From contig JAJTTP010000028.1 in assembly GCA_023313575.1 (NCBI GenBank), forward strand, positions 1 through 64,000: a stretch of 64,000 bases of DNA. Direction: 5' to 3'. This document shows positions 24,101 to 36,314 of this stretch, in pieces (within the stretch, counting starts at the first letter, position 1; each line of letters begins with the position of its first letter). Below the pieces are notes generated by a model, which was not told the origin of the DNA, searched no databases, and was given only the letters and a program-made list of their open reading frames with translations. Origin of the DNA: Eutypella sp. D-1 (taxonomy: Eukaryota; Ascomycota; Sordariomycetes; Xylariales; Diatrypaceae). A program made the translations under genes and the position numbers.

Positions 24101-26572
24101 TAGAGGATATCCCTCCTTTGGCAGCAATTGTGCAATGGTTCCTCTCTCCATCGAGTACTAAGACATACGAGGATTTCGAATATGCAGAGCGTGATGGGAC
24201 GATCCATGTTCTGCGGTATGTTGCGAGTACCAAGAGCGACGAGCCCGTGGTGCCCGAATCAAGCAACAGTCTGCTTACCGTGAATGGATCTTCGTCACAG
24301 CCACAGCGTTCATTCCGGGCTTATATCGAGACGGCAGGTCTCCTAAACACGTTATCATTTAAGGAGGACCCGGAAACGCACGCTGATCTACCCCCAGACC
24401 ACGTGGAGATCGAACCGAAAGCATTCGGCATCAATTTTCGCGATGTCATGGTGGCGATGGGGCAGCTGCCGAGCGAAACTGCTATGGGATTCGAGTGTGC
24501 CGGTATCGTCACGCGCGCGGGCACCGAAGCTGCTGATCATGGGTTCAAGCCTGGCGACCGTGTAGCTGCGCTCCTGAAGGGAAACTACGCAAGTTCGGTT
24601 CGAACACTATGGACGAGCGCGGTCAAGATCCCGGAGGATCTGGCATTCGATGTCGCTGCTTCGATTCCCATGGTCTTTGCGACTGCCTATTTATCGTTAT
24701 TTGATGCCGGGCGCCTCGAAAAGGGTGAGCATGTCCTGATCCACGCCGCTACCGGTGGTGTTGGACAGGCGGCAGTTATGTTAGCGAAGAATGCCGGCGC
24801 GGAAATATTCGCGACCGTGAGTACCGTGGAGAAGAGGGATCTATTGATGGAGAGGTACGGGATTCCTTCCGACCATATATTTTCAAGCCGCGACGCGTGT
24901 TTCAGCGGTGCTGTTCTCTCCGCGACTCAGGGCCAGGGCGTCGACCTAGTCATCAACTCCCTTTCGGGCACCCTCCTCCAGGAAGGCTTTAACTGCCTCG
25001 CACAATTTGGCCGGTTCGTCGAGATCGGCAAGAGAGATATTGAAGTTAATAGCGACCTCGAGATGAGTGGTTTCGGCCGCTCGGCCACATTCATCCACCT
25101 GGATCTCATGCAGCTTCAGCAATACAAAGGCGTCAAGCTCCAAAGGGTGTTAACAGAAATCATGCGGATGTTCAGCCATGGCCAAATCGAACCCGTTACG
25201 CCCGTTACGGTATACCCTCTGAGTGAGCTGGAGAAGATGCTTCGCTTGATGCAGGCTGGCAAGCATATCGGTAAGATCGTAGCCAAGGTCGAACCGGGCG
25301 ATGTGGTCCCTGTAAGTCTCATACCATCAGATATACACATACCCCTGGCAGCTGACTTTGTACCAGATACCAGCACAACAGCGTAGCTTCGCTCTTCGCT
25401 CCAACGGATCTTACTTGATTGTCGGCGGACTTGGGGGGATTGGCCGCTCCATCTGCCAATGGCTGGCGGAACACGGCGCCAAAAGCTTGATCATACTCTC
25501 CAGGACCGCCCAGACAACGGAAAGTTCGGCATCACTCGTGGCTGACTTGGCCGAACTGGACTGCCAAGTACACCTCATCGCATGTGATATATCTGTCCGA
25601 TATGAGCTGTCCAAGGCCCTGGAATACTGTCGGGGAGTTCTACCGCCAATCCGCGGGGTTGTTCATGCCGCAATGGTGCTCCGTGTACGTCACATTGCCG
25701 TAGGGCTTGGACCGTAGCCATTTAAGCTGACTTGTCTGCAGGACTCAATTCTAGAAAGGATGAGCGTGGCTCAGTATGAAGCTGCTCTTAAGCCCAAAGT
25801 CGAGGGGAGCTGGCACTTACACGAGCTACTGGGCAATCGCGAGCTGGACTTCTTCATTATGCTATCCTCTCTCACAGGCATATTCGGCAGCTCCAGTCAA
25901 AGCAACTATGCCGCTGGTGTTACATTCCAGGATGCCTTGGCATACCATCGGACCTCTCGTGGCCTCCCGGGGGTTTCGATGAATCTCAGTGTAGTCAGTT
26001 CAGTCGGGTACGCAGCGGAGCACGACGGCGTCGCCGAGCGTCTGAGCAACATTGGCTATCGGGTTTTGAGCGAAGAGGATGTCCTCGAGGCCGTTGGACG
26101 CGCCATCTCCTCGCCCTTCTGCGGTCAGTTCCTTGTAGGGGTCGACAGGCGTCCCGGACCGCACTGGCAAGAGACCAGCATGGGCCGAGATAGGCGTTTT
26201 GCGCCTCTGCAGCTACATGAACTCGAGCAAACGGAAGCGGGGTCAGCGATAGCAGATGTAGCACCGTCAAATGTAGGGGCAGAGATAGCTCGGTCTTCTT
26301 CATTCGAGGAAGCGCAGAACATCGTTGTCCAGGCGGTTTGCAAAAAGGTCAGGGACATCTTCCTGCTGGAAGACGAAATCAACGTCAAGGTGCCGCTAAC
26401 ACATTACGGCGTTGATTCTCTGGTGGTTATTGAAATCCGGAATATGCTGGCCCTTGTTGCTGGTATAGAGATGTCGGTCTTTGATATTATACAGAGCCCC
26501 TCAATATCCTCTCTCGGATCCAGTGCTGCTGCTAAGAGCAGTCACCTTGATCCTCGTCTACTCCAGTCATGA
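18198..26572 (+). CDS. highly reducing type I polyketide synthase, KS-AT-DH-MT-ER-KR-ACP
   Basis: Iterative HR-PKS building a reduced, methyl-branched chain. Eleven exons with ten introns (18378-18437, 18525-18577, 18636-18702, 19037-19104, 19631-19686, 20228-20289, 20422-20496, 23458-23524, 25312-25366, 25685-25741) give exactly 2585 codons, 2584 aa, a normal length. The start [16 protein letters not shown] is the usual KS opening. [10 protein letters not shown] with Cys177, then THGTGT and [13 protein letters not shown]: Ser666 in [14 protein letters not shown], where the usual GHS reads SHS. DH: His999 in [14 protein letters not shown] and Asp1194 in [14 protein letters not shown]-methyltransferase: [10 protein letters not shown] near 1475. 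[13 protein letters not shown] near 2015. KR: GGLGGIG near 2222 with Tyr2364. ACP: Ser2534 in GVDSLVVIE. No thioesterase or reductase follows, so release must be in trans. All catalytic domains look intact. Confidence 0.93.
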
Positions 26573-27320
26573 GCAGAAAAAATGAAGTTATATATATCAT
26601 AACGGTCGACTTAGCGGGCTATATTGTGAAACCAACATAAAGCTTTCAAGGTGATACTGACATTTGCTTTAATCCCATGTGAGCTACCCTAACTTTGGCC
26701 AGTATCCCAGCACCGACTGGACATTAGGTTAGCGAGGAGGATTCCGTTGTTGTCGCAGCCAATAAAAGCATCCTATTATAGGTTATGGGGTTCTCTACCA
26801 TATACGGAGCTATGAGACTATATTCCCACGCTCCTTACTGCATATATTATCCTTTCCTGTGGTAGAACTTAGAAAACACCTGTGGCTGCTCATTATGTCT
26901 GGGACCTCCGATGTCTTTATGAGTGTGGCGAGTTCCGTGACTCCCCTTGGCGCCTGTAAATCATCAATGTGGTTTTTGAAGTTATTCGGGAGCATCTTTC
27001 ATTTTTAACTCTCTTTTAATTACCCCCCGACTCGTCATGGTAAGCGCGTGCGTTGCGGTCAGCGACCATTTCGCTCCAGTCGGCGTTAATGTGCACCGTA
27101 TTGAATAGCAATGCAAGTGCGTCCACGAATATAATGAAATTTCTCCCAATTACGAGCGATGTCAAGTTCTTGTTCGATATGAGCACGTTGGGCCGCATCG
27201 TGACTTCTTGTTAGATCCATAATGACGGGACTTGCCTCATGTTATCAGTCCTCGATTTCAAGGTGTGGCAGCGCCGCACGCGCTGCGCTAGCCCGGGCTT
27301 CGCCCGGGCCCAGGTATTTT
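26573..27320. other. intergenic, no gene supported
   Basis: 3' flank of the PKS. Only short unsupported ORFs are present; a 60-codon minus-strand stretch at 27016-27198 looks slightly protein-like but matches nothing I know. GC-rich DNA ends abruptly at about 27310, where the RIP block begins. Confidence 0.45.
27291..27309. repeat. GC hairpin at the RIP-block edge
   Basis: GCCCGGG-CTTCG-CCCGGGC, a perfect 7-bp stem with a 5-nt loop. It lies exactly at the junction between normal DNA and block B and may mark the end of the inserted element. Confidence 0.6.
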
Positions 27321-27830
27321 TAAGGCTTAAATGTACCGACTAAACCCTTTTTATAAAAATCCTTATAAAAAGCAAAAATATTTTAAAATAAAGCTTAATT
27401 ATTAATTAAAAATTAGATTAAATAAATTATAAAGTTATTAAAATATTAAATAGTTTTATTTAATATATTTTAATTTTTTTTAAATTAAGGTTACTTTATT
27501 ATATGCTTTTAGTTTTAATCGGGACCGAACCTGTTATATACGCGTTTATAATGCCTTAAAATCGATATATTTAATAAATTTTATAAATTTAATAAAAGCG
27601 GGTTAATAAGAAGTATATAAAATATATTAAACGGAGCGGAGGTGGGCTAAGTTAATTAAGGTAATAACGGGATATACTCTCGCTTATTAATGTTACAGCG
27701 TTATAATAAAGCTTAAAGAGCTTAAATTAAGCCTTAAAATAAGTATTTATTAAGTACTTATTAAAACTTATAAGGGTTTTTTTAACCCATGGTTATTTAT
27801 TTATAAGTGGTTATTTTAATTAAATTACCC

Positions 27831-28373
27831 ACTTATTTATAAACATTTTAAGGCATAAATACGTTATGCGGTTTAATCTTTTATACATTATATTAAAAAA
27901 GGCATAAGCTTTTTTCCCCCGGTTTATTTATATTTTTTATATTAAATATTTACGGTAAATATATAATTTATATACGTATTAATTTAACGTAATAATAAAT
28001 TAATTTCAAAAAACTTATTTAAAATTAAACAATAATTAAATTATATTAAATTATAAATAATTATTAAATATATAATATATAATAAAAAAATAAATAAGTA
28101 TTTTTCGAACCGGTAATAATACGTTAATATTTTTAAATTTATTATTATAAAAATAAAAGTTTTAAATAAATTTTATTAAATTTATAAAATTATTTATTGA
28201 TAAATATTTTAAAATATAAATATGTTATATAATTTAAGTTTTTATACGTTATATTAAAAAAAATATAAAAAGTCTTTTTCGGTTAATTTACGTTTTTTAT
28301 ATTAAATGCGTACGGTAAATATATAACCTATATACGTATTAATTTAACGTAATAATAAATTAATTTAAAAAAA
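27831..28373 (+). repeat. tandem duplication inside block B
   Basis: A unit of about 183 bp at 27831-28013 recurs at 28191-28373, offset 360 bp. Both contain the same order of landmarks: ACGTTAT or GTTATAT, TATTAAAAAA, TTTTTTATATTAAAT, and TATACGTATTAATTTAACGT ahead of AATAATAAATTAATTT. The copies differ mostly by C/T and G/A changes, as RIP would leave. Confidence 0.7.
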
Positions 28374-31300
28374 CAGCTTATTTTGCGTTTATTATTATTA
28401 ATTTCTTTTAATTAATAATAATTAATTAAGTAAAGTATAAAATAAATTCGTAAATAAAGCGATTAAAAAACGGTAAAGTTTTACCGGGCGGTATAACCGG
28501 GTAAAGTTTTTTATAAATAAAATAATTTTTAACACCCGGTTTAAAAAAGATTTTTTATATAACTTTTTTTTTAAAAATTACGCGCCTTTTGTTTTACCTT
28601 TTTTTTTATAAACAAAATTTAATATTTTATAACTTTATTACAATTTATAAAACAATTATAAAATATTAAAATAATAAAATCGAAATAAGTTATTACCGTT
28701 ATATTTACGGTTTTTATTTACCGCGATAAATTTATAAACGCCGATTAAAATATAAATATTTATAAAGAATTCGATCGGTTTTATTAATATTATTTATTAT
28801 ATATAATTAAAATATATAAAAATTTTAAGTTTTTACGATTTATTTATAATATTTACTTAATATTTATACGATTTTAAAATAACGCGATTATAAATTATTA
28901 ACGTATTATAAAAATTTAAAATCCGAATTATTTTTATATTTTCGATATAATTAAAAATATTAAAAAATATATTAAATACGTTACAAAACGTAAAGTTTAT
29001 TACTTATTTTATTACAAACGTAAATATCGGTAAAAATATAATTTTTTCGCGGCTTGTTTTAATTTACTTTTATATTATTAACGTATTATAAAATTTTTAA
29101 ATTATTACCGATTAAAATTATAAAAAGGTTTATAACGTTTTTATAATCGTTTATATTTAAACCCGTATTATTTAAACTTTTACCGATATTTACGTTTTTA
29201 ATAAAATAAGTAATAAATTTTACGTTTTTTTTATAATATTAAAACGGTTTATTAACGGTTTATTAACTGTTTATAAAAATAGCCGTTTTTTATAAAGTTT
29301 ATACGGAAAAGAAAATCGGTAATAATTTTAAGAGGAAAAAATTAAATTTAAAATAAAAATTCGGGGTTTTTATAATATATACGCAAACCGGAAAAAATAT
29401 TATAATTAAACCGTAAATATTTTACTTTTATTTTATATACGGGTTATAAAGATCGAATATTATTTTATTAACCCGAAATATACCTTTTTACTTCTTTATT
29501 TATTTATAACTTTTTTTAATAATGTTATTAAAAGTTATAATTTATATAAATCTTTTATAATATATATTTAATCCGTAAAAACTTTATGAAAGCATTATAA
29601 TAAATCCGTAAAAATTTAAAATTAAGTTTTAATTATATTAAAAAATTATAAATTTATTAATTTAATTTTTATAATAAACTGTTTATATAACGATAATAAA
29701 ATAACCGGCGATATTTTAAAATATTATTTAATTACGTTTAATAATTAACACTTTAATAATTAAATTCTTTATTTTATTATACCCGTATTATAAATATATT
29801 ACGCCGTATTTTTACGGAAATTATAATTTATAAATATTTTCGGAGTAACCCCGATCCGTAATAATTTATTTTTTAAAATAAATAGTGTTTTTTCCCGTAT
29901 GAAAGCTTTTAACCGTAATATAAATAACGGAATAAACTTAAAATTATATATTAATATACCCGATTAATTTAATAACCGGTTTATATATTAAACCGGGTAT
30001 AATTTATTAATAATAACCCCGATTATAATATTAACTTTTTTTTACTTTTTATTTATTTTATTAATTTATAATAATAAACAAAAGTAATCCTTATTTAATA
30101 ATAATTATACATATATTAAAAATAATTTTAACGTTTTAAATTTATTTTATTAAAATATAAATACCGTATTTATTATTAAAACGTTTTAAAAGTTTTTTTT
30201 TTTATATTATTTATAATTTTATTAAAAAGTTTTTTATTAATTAAGTTTTTCGGTAACCTTTTATTTAAATACGGGAATAAATATATTACGCTTTATATGA
30301 ACCGCCGAAAATATAAACTTTTAAATATTAATATATCGAAATCGAAATTTATATAAATGTTATGACCTGGTCAGGTTATAAAAGGCTAAGTGGGGCCAAT
30401 AACGAATCACAATCTTATTCGAAAGAATAAGGCTTTTAGGAAGACCTAGCCACAATGGGTTAGTTACGTTCGAGTCACGTGATAAAAAGGATAGCCAAGA
30501 TAGCTAGTTATTTTAATAATCCAGGATAATTAAGATAACTAATTATCTTAACGATTTAATAATAACCATATATTCCAATGTTAAGAATAAAGGATATAAA
30601 ATAATATATAACTACGTTTATTACTTTTTTTTTAAATAGTTTTTAAATTTATTAGCTTATAATATAACTTAATTACTTAAAGCACTTTTTTTATTATTAT
30701 TATTAAACGTGATTACTTATTGCTTAAAACCCCAGCACTTTTGCTAATATAAACCCCTCGACTGGACTAATAGTTAGGAATAGACCAGCCGTCACAATAA
30801 ACCGACCGTAACGCGGATAAATAAATTATAATTATTAAGTTTTAAATTTTATTAAATTAATTATAACCGAAAGTTTTATTAATAATATATTTTTTTAATA
30901 CTTCCGGATAAACCGGTTACGGTTTAATTTTTTTTAATTCGTATTATAATTTAAACGTTTATATTACCGATTTATAAAACCGTTTTATTTTTTTAACGAT
31001 CCCGGTTTATAATAAATAAATATATTATTTATTTTATACCGGAATTTATTAATTAAATTAATAATAAAAAATATTATTAATATAAATATAAATTAATAAC
31101 CGTTTTTTAATCGTTCCGTAATAACGTATTTATTAATCCGTTTTTAACCGATAAAATAAGTTATATTTATAAACCGATATCGCGATTTATTATTAATATA
31201 AAAATATTTTATAACGGTAATAATATTAAAACATTCCGCGTTGTAACGTTTATAAAATTTATTTACGCCGTTATATTATCGGTATATATAATTACCGTGC

Positions 31301-34079
31301 CCGATTATTACCGGTCCGTTTATTTATAAAACTTTTATTATATTATTACCGTTTTTAATATATTAATATATTAACCTTTTTTTATAACGGTTAAATTTTA
31401 TTTTTTTAATTAAACGTTACCGGGTTAATTTAATATTAAAAGCCCTTAATTTTAAAATAAAATATATTTATAAATAAATAAAAAACCGGTTTATTTACGT
31501 TTATTAAAAAATAAATTTTATTAAAATTTGTTAATAAATTACGTTATTATTATATTTTTATCGTTACGTTAACGGATAAACGTTAAAAACGTTATATTTT
31601 AAAGTTTAATAATAAAGCTTATAAATTTATTAAAAAAGCCCGGTTTATCGGGATTATTATTATATAAAAACTTAAATAGTTTATTAATTTTTTAATATCG
31701 TAATAAAGAATCCCCGATTTGTTTTAAAATATTAGTTATTATTTTCCGTATTTTAAATAATTCTTTATTAAAAAACTTTATAATTATTATTAACGTATGG
31801 ATTTTAATATTTAATATTTATATATATATATTTTTATTATTTTTAATACGGTTTTAAAATAAATTTAATTTATCGGTAAACCGTTTATAAAACGCGTAAA
31901 GTTTTATTATTTATTAAAAAACGTCCGGGTAAATAATATATTATAATTATTTTATTTAATAACGATTTTAATATTTAATAAAAGCTTTTAATAAATATAT
32001 TTAAAAAACGATATTATATATAAACCGAATAATAAATAATTTTTATAAAGACTTCGGGTTTTTTATATAAATGTAAATAATTATCGTTATAAATACGCGA
32101 TAAAAATAATATAAAAAACGTTTTTTAAATCTTTTTTAATTAAAAAAGTACCCCGGCCGGTTTTACGGATTAATTAAAATATTTTTAAAACCGTTATATA
32201 TTTTAATATATTGCGATTAATTATAATATAATTATTTACCGAATCGCTTTCGGGGAAAAAAAATAATAAACTTTTTATTATTTATTATTAAATTTAAGTA
32301 TTAAATTAAAAAAGGAATTTAATAACGGAAAAATTTCCGTTATTTTTAAAATTTTGCCGCGTTTTAAATTAATACGTAATTAATTTTCGATTATTTCGTA
32401 ATTTCTATTTATAAATTTTAAATTTTAATATAATTAAAAGTATAAAAATAAGTTATAACCGATATAAGGTTTAAATATAAAAATCGTAAATAAATTAATA
32501 ATAAATATACCCGGGTAATAAGTTAATATTTATTATTAAATTATTAAATATAAAAAACATAAAAATAAAAATAATAAAAATATGGATAAATTAAAGAAAA
32601 ATTAAAACCGTATTTTTTATCGGTTAAAGTTTTAATTTTATAAATCGTAATTATATTAAATTAATAATTTTAAAGCACGATATAACCGTTTATACCGGGC
32701 CCGGTTCGGGGTTAGGTTATAATAAAAAAAGTATAAAATTTAATAAATTATTTAATAAAATAGTTTTACGGTTTTATTTCCGGGGGTAATTTATATATTT
32801 ATAATAACGATTATATATATACGGCCCGGAACCTTTAACATAATTATTAATATTTTACCGGTAATATATTATATTTTAATTATTATTTAATAGGGTACCT
32901 TTTAAACCCGTAAATATTATGCGATTATTATACCGTAATTTAATTATTACCGGTTTAAAATATTTATTTTTTTAATTATAATTTTTAAAACATTATATTA
33001 TTACGTTATAAAAAAGGTTATAATTTAATATATACGGTTTATTATAAATTTAATAATATATAACGTTATTTATATAAAGATTAACTTTAATATATATTTA
33101 TTACGTTATTATATTCGGGGAAAAAAATATAAATTTAAACGTATTTTATAAAATAATATGCTTATAAAAAATATTATAACCGCACGTTAATATTTTCGGG
33201 GTCGAATCGATTAATAATATTTATTTAAAAAAGTTTTAAATTTTATTTACGTTTTTAATTTATAAATAAAACGTATACCGTTTATAAAAGATTTAATAAT
33301 TTTTAACGGTAATAAAGTATTATTATATACTTTTTAAAAATATTTTATCGAGATACCGTTAAATATTTAAAACGTTTAAATAAATAAAAAGATTTACTGC
33401 CGGTTACCGGGTTTATATTATTAAATATTATCGATATTATGATAAATAAGTTATACGTTATTAAAATTTTTTTCCGGTTAATTTTATTAATTAAAACTTT
33501 TCGATTTAAAGTTTTTTAAATTTATTTACGATTTCCGTCTTTTTTACAGCTTATAATTAAATTATGCGGTTATTTTTAAAAAACGCGTTTTTAATTATAT
33601 CGGTATAAATATAACCGTTTTAAAATATTATTACTTTTTATTTTTAAATATTAATTTTAAAAAAGTTACGTATTCGGAATAACGGGGTTAATAGTTTTAA
33701 AATTATTAACGTTACTTATTTATATTATTACGGCTTTATTAATAAATTATAAAGTAATTTTAAAGTTTTCGTTTATTATAACAAATAACGTAAAAAAAAA
33801 AATTCCGGTATAAAAATTTTTAAAATAAATTTAATATTTTTAAAAATTATAATTAAAATAATATTAAAACGATAAGTTAATAAATTAATAATAAAAAAAA
33901 GAATAAAAATTATTTATATATAACTTTTTAAATAAAAGTTTTACAGAAAAGTTTAAAAAAAAATTTAAAAATTTAATAACTATTTTTCGAATTAATAATA
34001 ACGCGTTTGTATTTTTAAATTTATTATTATAAAGGTAAAAGTTTTAAATAAACCTTATTAAGCTTATAAAACTATTTAT
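28100..34079 (+). repeat. 98-bp direct repeats bounding most of block B
   Basis: A segment beginning TATTTTTCGAA and including TTTTTAAATTTATTATTATA and AAAAGTTTTAAATAAA occurs at 28100-28197 and 33982-34079, about 5.9 kb apart in the same orientation. This could be the remaining terminal repeats of a retroelement, or simply a repeated internal module. No target duplication was identified. Confidence 0.45.
30358..30796 (+). mobile_element. solo LTR, copy 3, with 5-bp target duplication
   Basis: A 439-bp LTR starting TGTTATGACCTGG and ending CCAGCCGTCACA. It is flanked by ATAAA on both sides (30353-30357 and 30797-30801). It keeps more CpA/TpG than its surroundings, for example in CACGTGATAAAAAGG and AATCACAATC. 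It therefore inserted after, or escaped most of, the RIP that affected block B. Same family as the two solo LTRs in block A. Confidence 0.9.
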
Positions 34080-34082
34080 AAA

Positions 34083-34173
34083 TTCGCACCCATGGTTACC
34101 TATGGGTAAAAAATGGGTACCCACGGCAACCCATGGGAGTGGATAGGTAGAAAAAAATCCGTGGGTGGGTGGG
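34083..34173 (+). mobile_element. truncated copy of a short TIR element
   Basis: It shares the right end GTGGGTGGGTGGG followed by TA with the complete copy at 34936-35071, and has an internal ACCCATGG that matches the other copy's left arm. The outer left end is missing; block B begins directly there, so the copy was probably cut by that insertion. Confidence 0.5.
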
Positions 34174-34935
34174 TAATTCAAGGCATAGCTTGGATAATGT
34201 GGCTCGATATCGCCTGGGACCGCTTCCCACATCTCTCGGCCTGGTATGCCGCCTTTCGGGGGGCTGTCTATGACATAAGTCAGGGCAAGCCAGGTCAGGT
34301 TTCCCTCTGCGTCCCGCTAATTGTTAACATCTGTTAGCTACACCAAGTCCGTACGGGCGCCGAGAAAGATCGGGGCTTGTCGGGCTATCTCCGAGCGATA
34401 TATCTCAGTTAATAGTTGGGTTTCATGTCTGTCCTGGAGATACAGAAAAGGTCCATCCAAACGTATCTCTCCTCGAACTCAACCTTGTCCAAAATTTCAG
34501 CGAGCTCCCTGGCCTCAAACAGAGTGTTTTCCGGCAAACGCCATTCCACGCCTGGTAGACTTGCCCCGTCGCCACTTTTTCTCCACTGACCAGCATCTTT
34601 ATGTCTGTGCTGGAGTAAAGCAAGGCCAATTAATAATCTCGCTCGACGTTCAGTTAAAGATGTATTCTACACAGGAATACCAGATCCGCACACTTGCAGC
34701 AACCTCGCTTCCAGCCTAGATGAGCCGTGCCGATTCGTGATCCCTCTTCTCTGCATAGAGCTCACGGTCGAAGATATAAAGTATCCTATCCTACGTATGG
34801 GTTGAGGTGGGTATCCATTGGGTACCGTACCCACGAAAAACCATGGTTTTTTCTCCTACCTATGGACTGCCATGGGTCCCCATGTGTTAGTGGGCTTTTT
34901 AGCGGGGGGGGGGGGAGTTGGGCTTGGCCAAATTA

Positions 34936-35071
34936 CCTACCCACGAATTTCCACCCATGGCCACCCTTGGGGGCGCCAAAAGAACCCATTAGGGGTAACC
35001 ATGGGTGTCAACAAATCCCTACGCCAACCCGTAAGAATGGATGGGTAAAAAGAATTTTGTGGGTGGGTGGG
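34936..35071 (+). mobile_element. 136-bp MITE-like element with TA flanks
   Basis: Imperfect terminal inverted repeats: the left end CCTACCCACGAATTTCCACC faces the right end ending GAATTTTGTGGGTGGGTGGG. The dinucleotide TA is on both sides (34934-34935 and 35072-35073), as for Tc1/mariner-type insertions. No coding content. Related sequence lies at 34083-34173 and around 34795-34860. A G12-13 run just upstream (about 34905) is separate. Confidence 0.6.
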
Positions 35072-35075
35072 TAAT

Positions 35076-36314
35076 GCAAGACATAATGCAAGACATAATT
35101 CTACAATGAATGGTACATCGATACGCCATTTATCTCATCCTACACGCCGGTAGTCTTGTCGAGCTGTCAGGCGCTTGGCGTTAGACATTGCGCACCAGCT
35201 TTACCATCATTACCACCACTACCGTAACTTTAAAAATTCAAATAAAATACTACGATGTTTTATACAAAAAAGGAATTAAATATATTGTTTACGTAGCCGT
35301 TTCAATCCATTCTGACACAACAGTAAAGTCATGTAATGTTTGCTACTATTTTATATGAATTATTGAAGTTAAGGCGCTCGTAATAGTAAAGTAGAGCTTA
35401 TGTGCAATGTCTAGCGCCGAGCGCCTGGCTGTAAGGCTGTTTGCGGTTCTATTTATGCCACCGGCTGTTCGCTAAAAGAATGCCCCCGTCGGTTTAGAAA
35501 TTCCTTTCCGACCCAACAAATAAATAAATCGTCTTCTGTGCACATCATCATCGCCCAAAGTTCTCGCGGGACCACCTCAATATTTGCGGTATCAAGCGAT
35601 GCATGGCCTAAAAGGGTAGATTTCACACATTTAAGCAAGCTCCACGTCTAAATCTTAGGCTTTGGTCCACTACGGAAAAATTGATTCTAGGGGGCTCTAA
35701 GATGCCTGTCCGGTGTTTCCCCATAAGTAAATGTACCCAATGTCGTTCGTTACCTTGGTGCTTAGCGTTCTCCCATCGCCTCGCTAGCAAGTCACGGTCA
35801 ATAAAGCCTTACTTACGTGGAGCTATTCTACAGTAGGGAGGATCGGGAACGTCAGATAAAATGTCTTATAACTAGTATTCTTTTTCTTTTGCAAGTTAAT
35901 GCACGATTCCTATCCTATATTCATCTTCGACCTTCTGAGCGCGATATGTGGACAGTGAGCTCGGCCATTTTATGCGGATTAGACAAGTGCCAAAGTGCTA
36001 GACAACTAGAAAAGATACCAATTGGTTAAGATGTCTGAAAGTCAGGACTTGCGTATGCGAACCTATCTCGTTTAACAACATGTGCCACGTCACATGCAGC
36101 ACCACGCCTTTATCACACAATGTTATGATACAGAAAAGGGAAGCTCAGAACAATGCGTGCTAAATGTACCTTGCCCGTTCTAAGAGATAACTAGCCCCTC
36201 TCTTTCTAGCTTCAATTGAGGCCTAAATTTTGAAAATTAAGCCGTGGGGGCGATTGAGGCTTTCCTCTACAAACCTAGTCGAGGTCGGGCGTTCTTGGCG
36301 ACATTTCTCTCCCG
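35076..36314. other. intergenic, no gene supported
   Basis: About 1.2 kb between the small repeats and the HET gene. Only short ORFs without family features are seen. The upstream sequence of the HET gene has no clear TATA box. Confidence 0.5.

Larger units (their letters stand above)
27320..34080. repeat. RIP-mutated AT-rich block B
   Basis: About 6.8 kb of A/T-dominated DNA in which CpA and TpG are almost lost while CpG remains common. There are no usable ORFs. It contains a tandem pair of about 183-bp units near its left end and a 98-bp direct repeat at 28100 and 33982. A younger solo LTR (30358-30796) interrupts it. Probably one or more RIP-inactivated transposons about 6 kb long; class not determinable by eye. 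Confidence 0.85.

Noticed and set aside
11027..28373. CRISPR-like array
   Set aside because: The tandem repeats here are a minisatellite and a duplicated RIP segment; there are no regularly spaced unique spacers and the organism is a fungus.
34321..34719. 132-codon plus-strand ORF
   Set aside because: The reading does not resemble a protein family; the opposite strand also has long open stretches with stops. No support for a gene.
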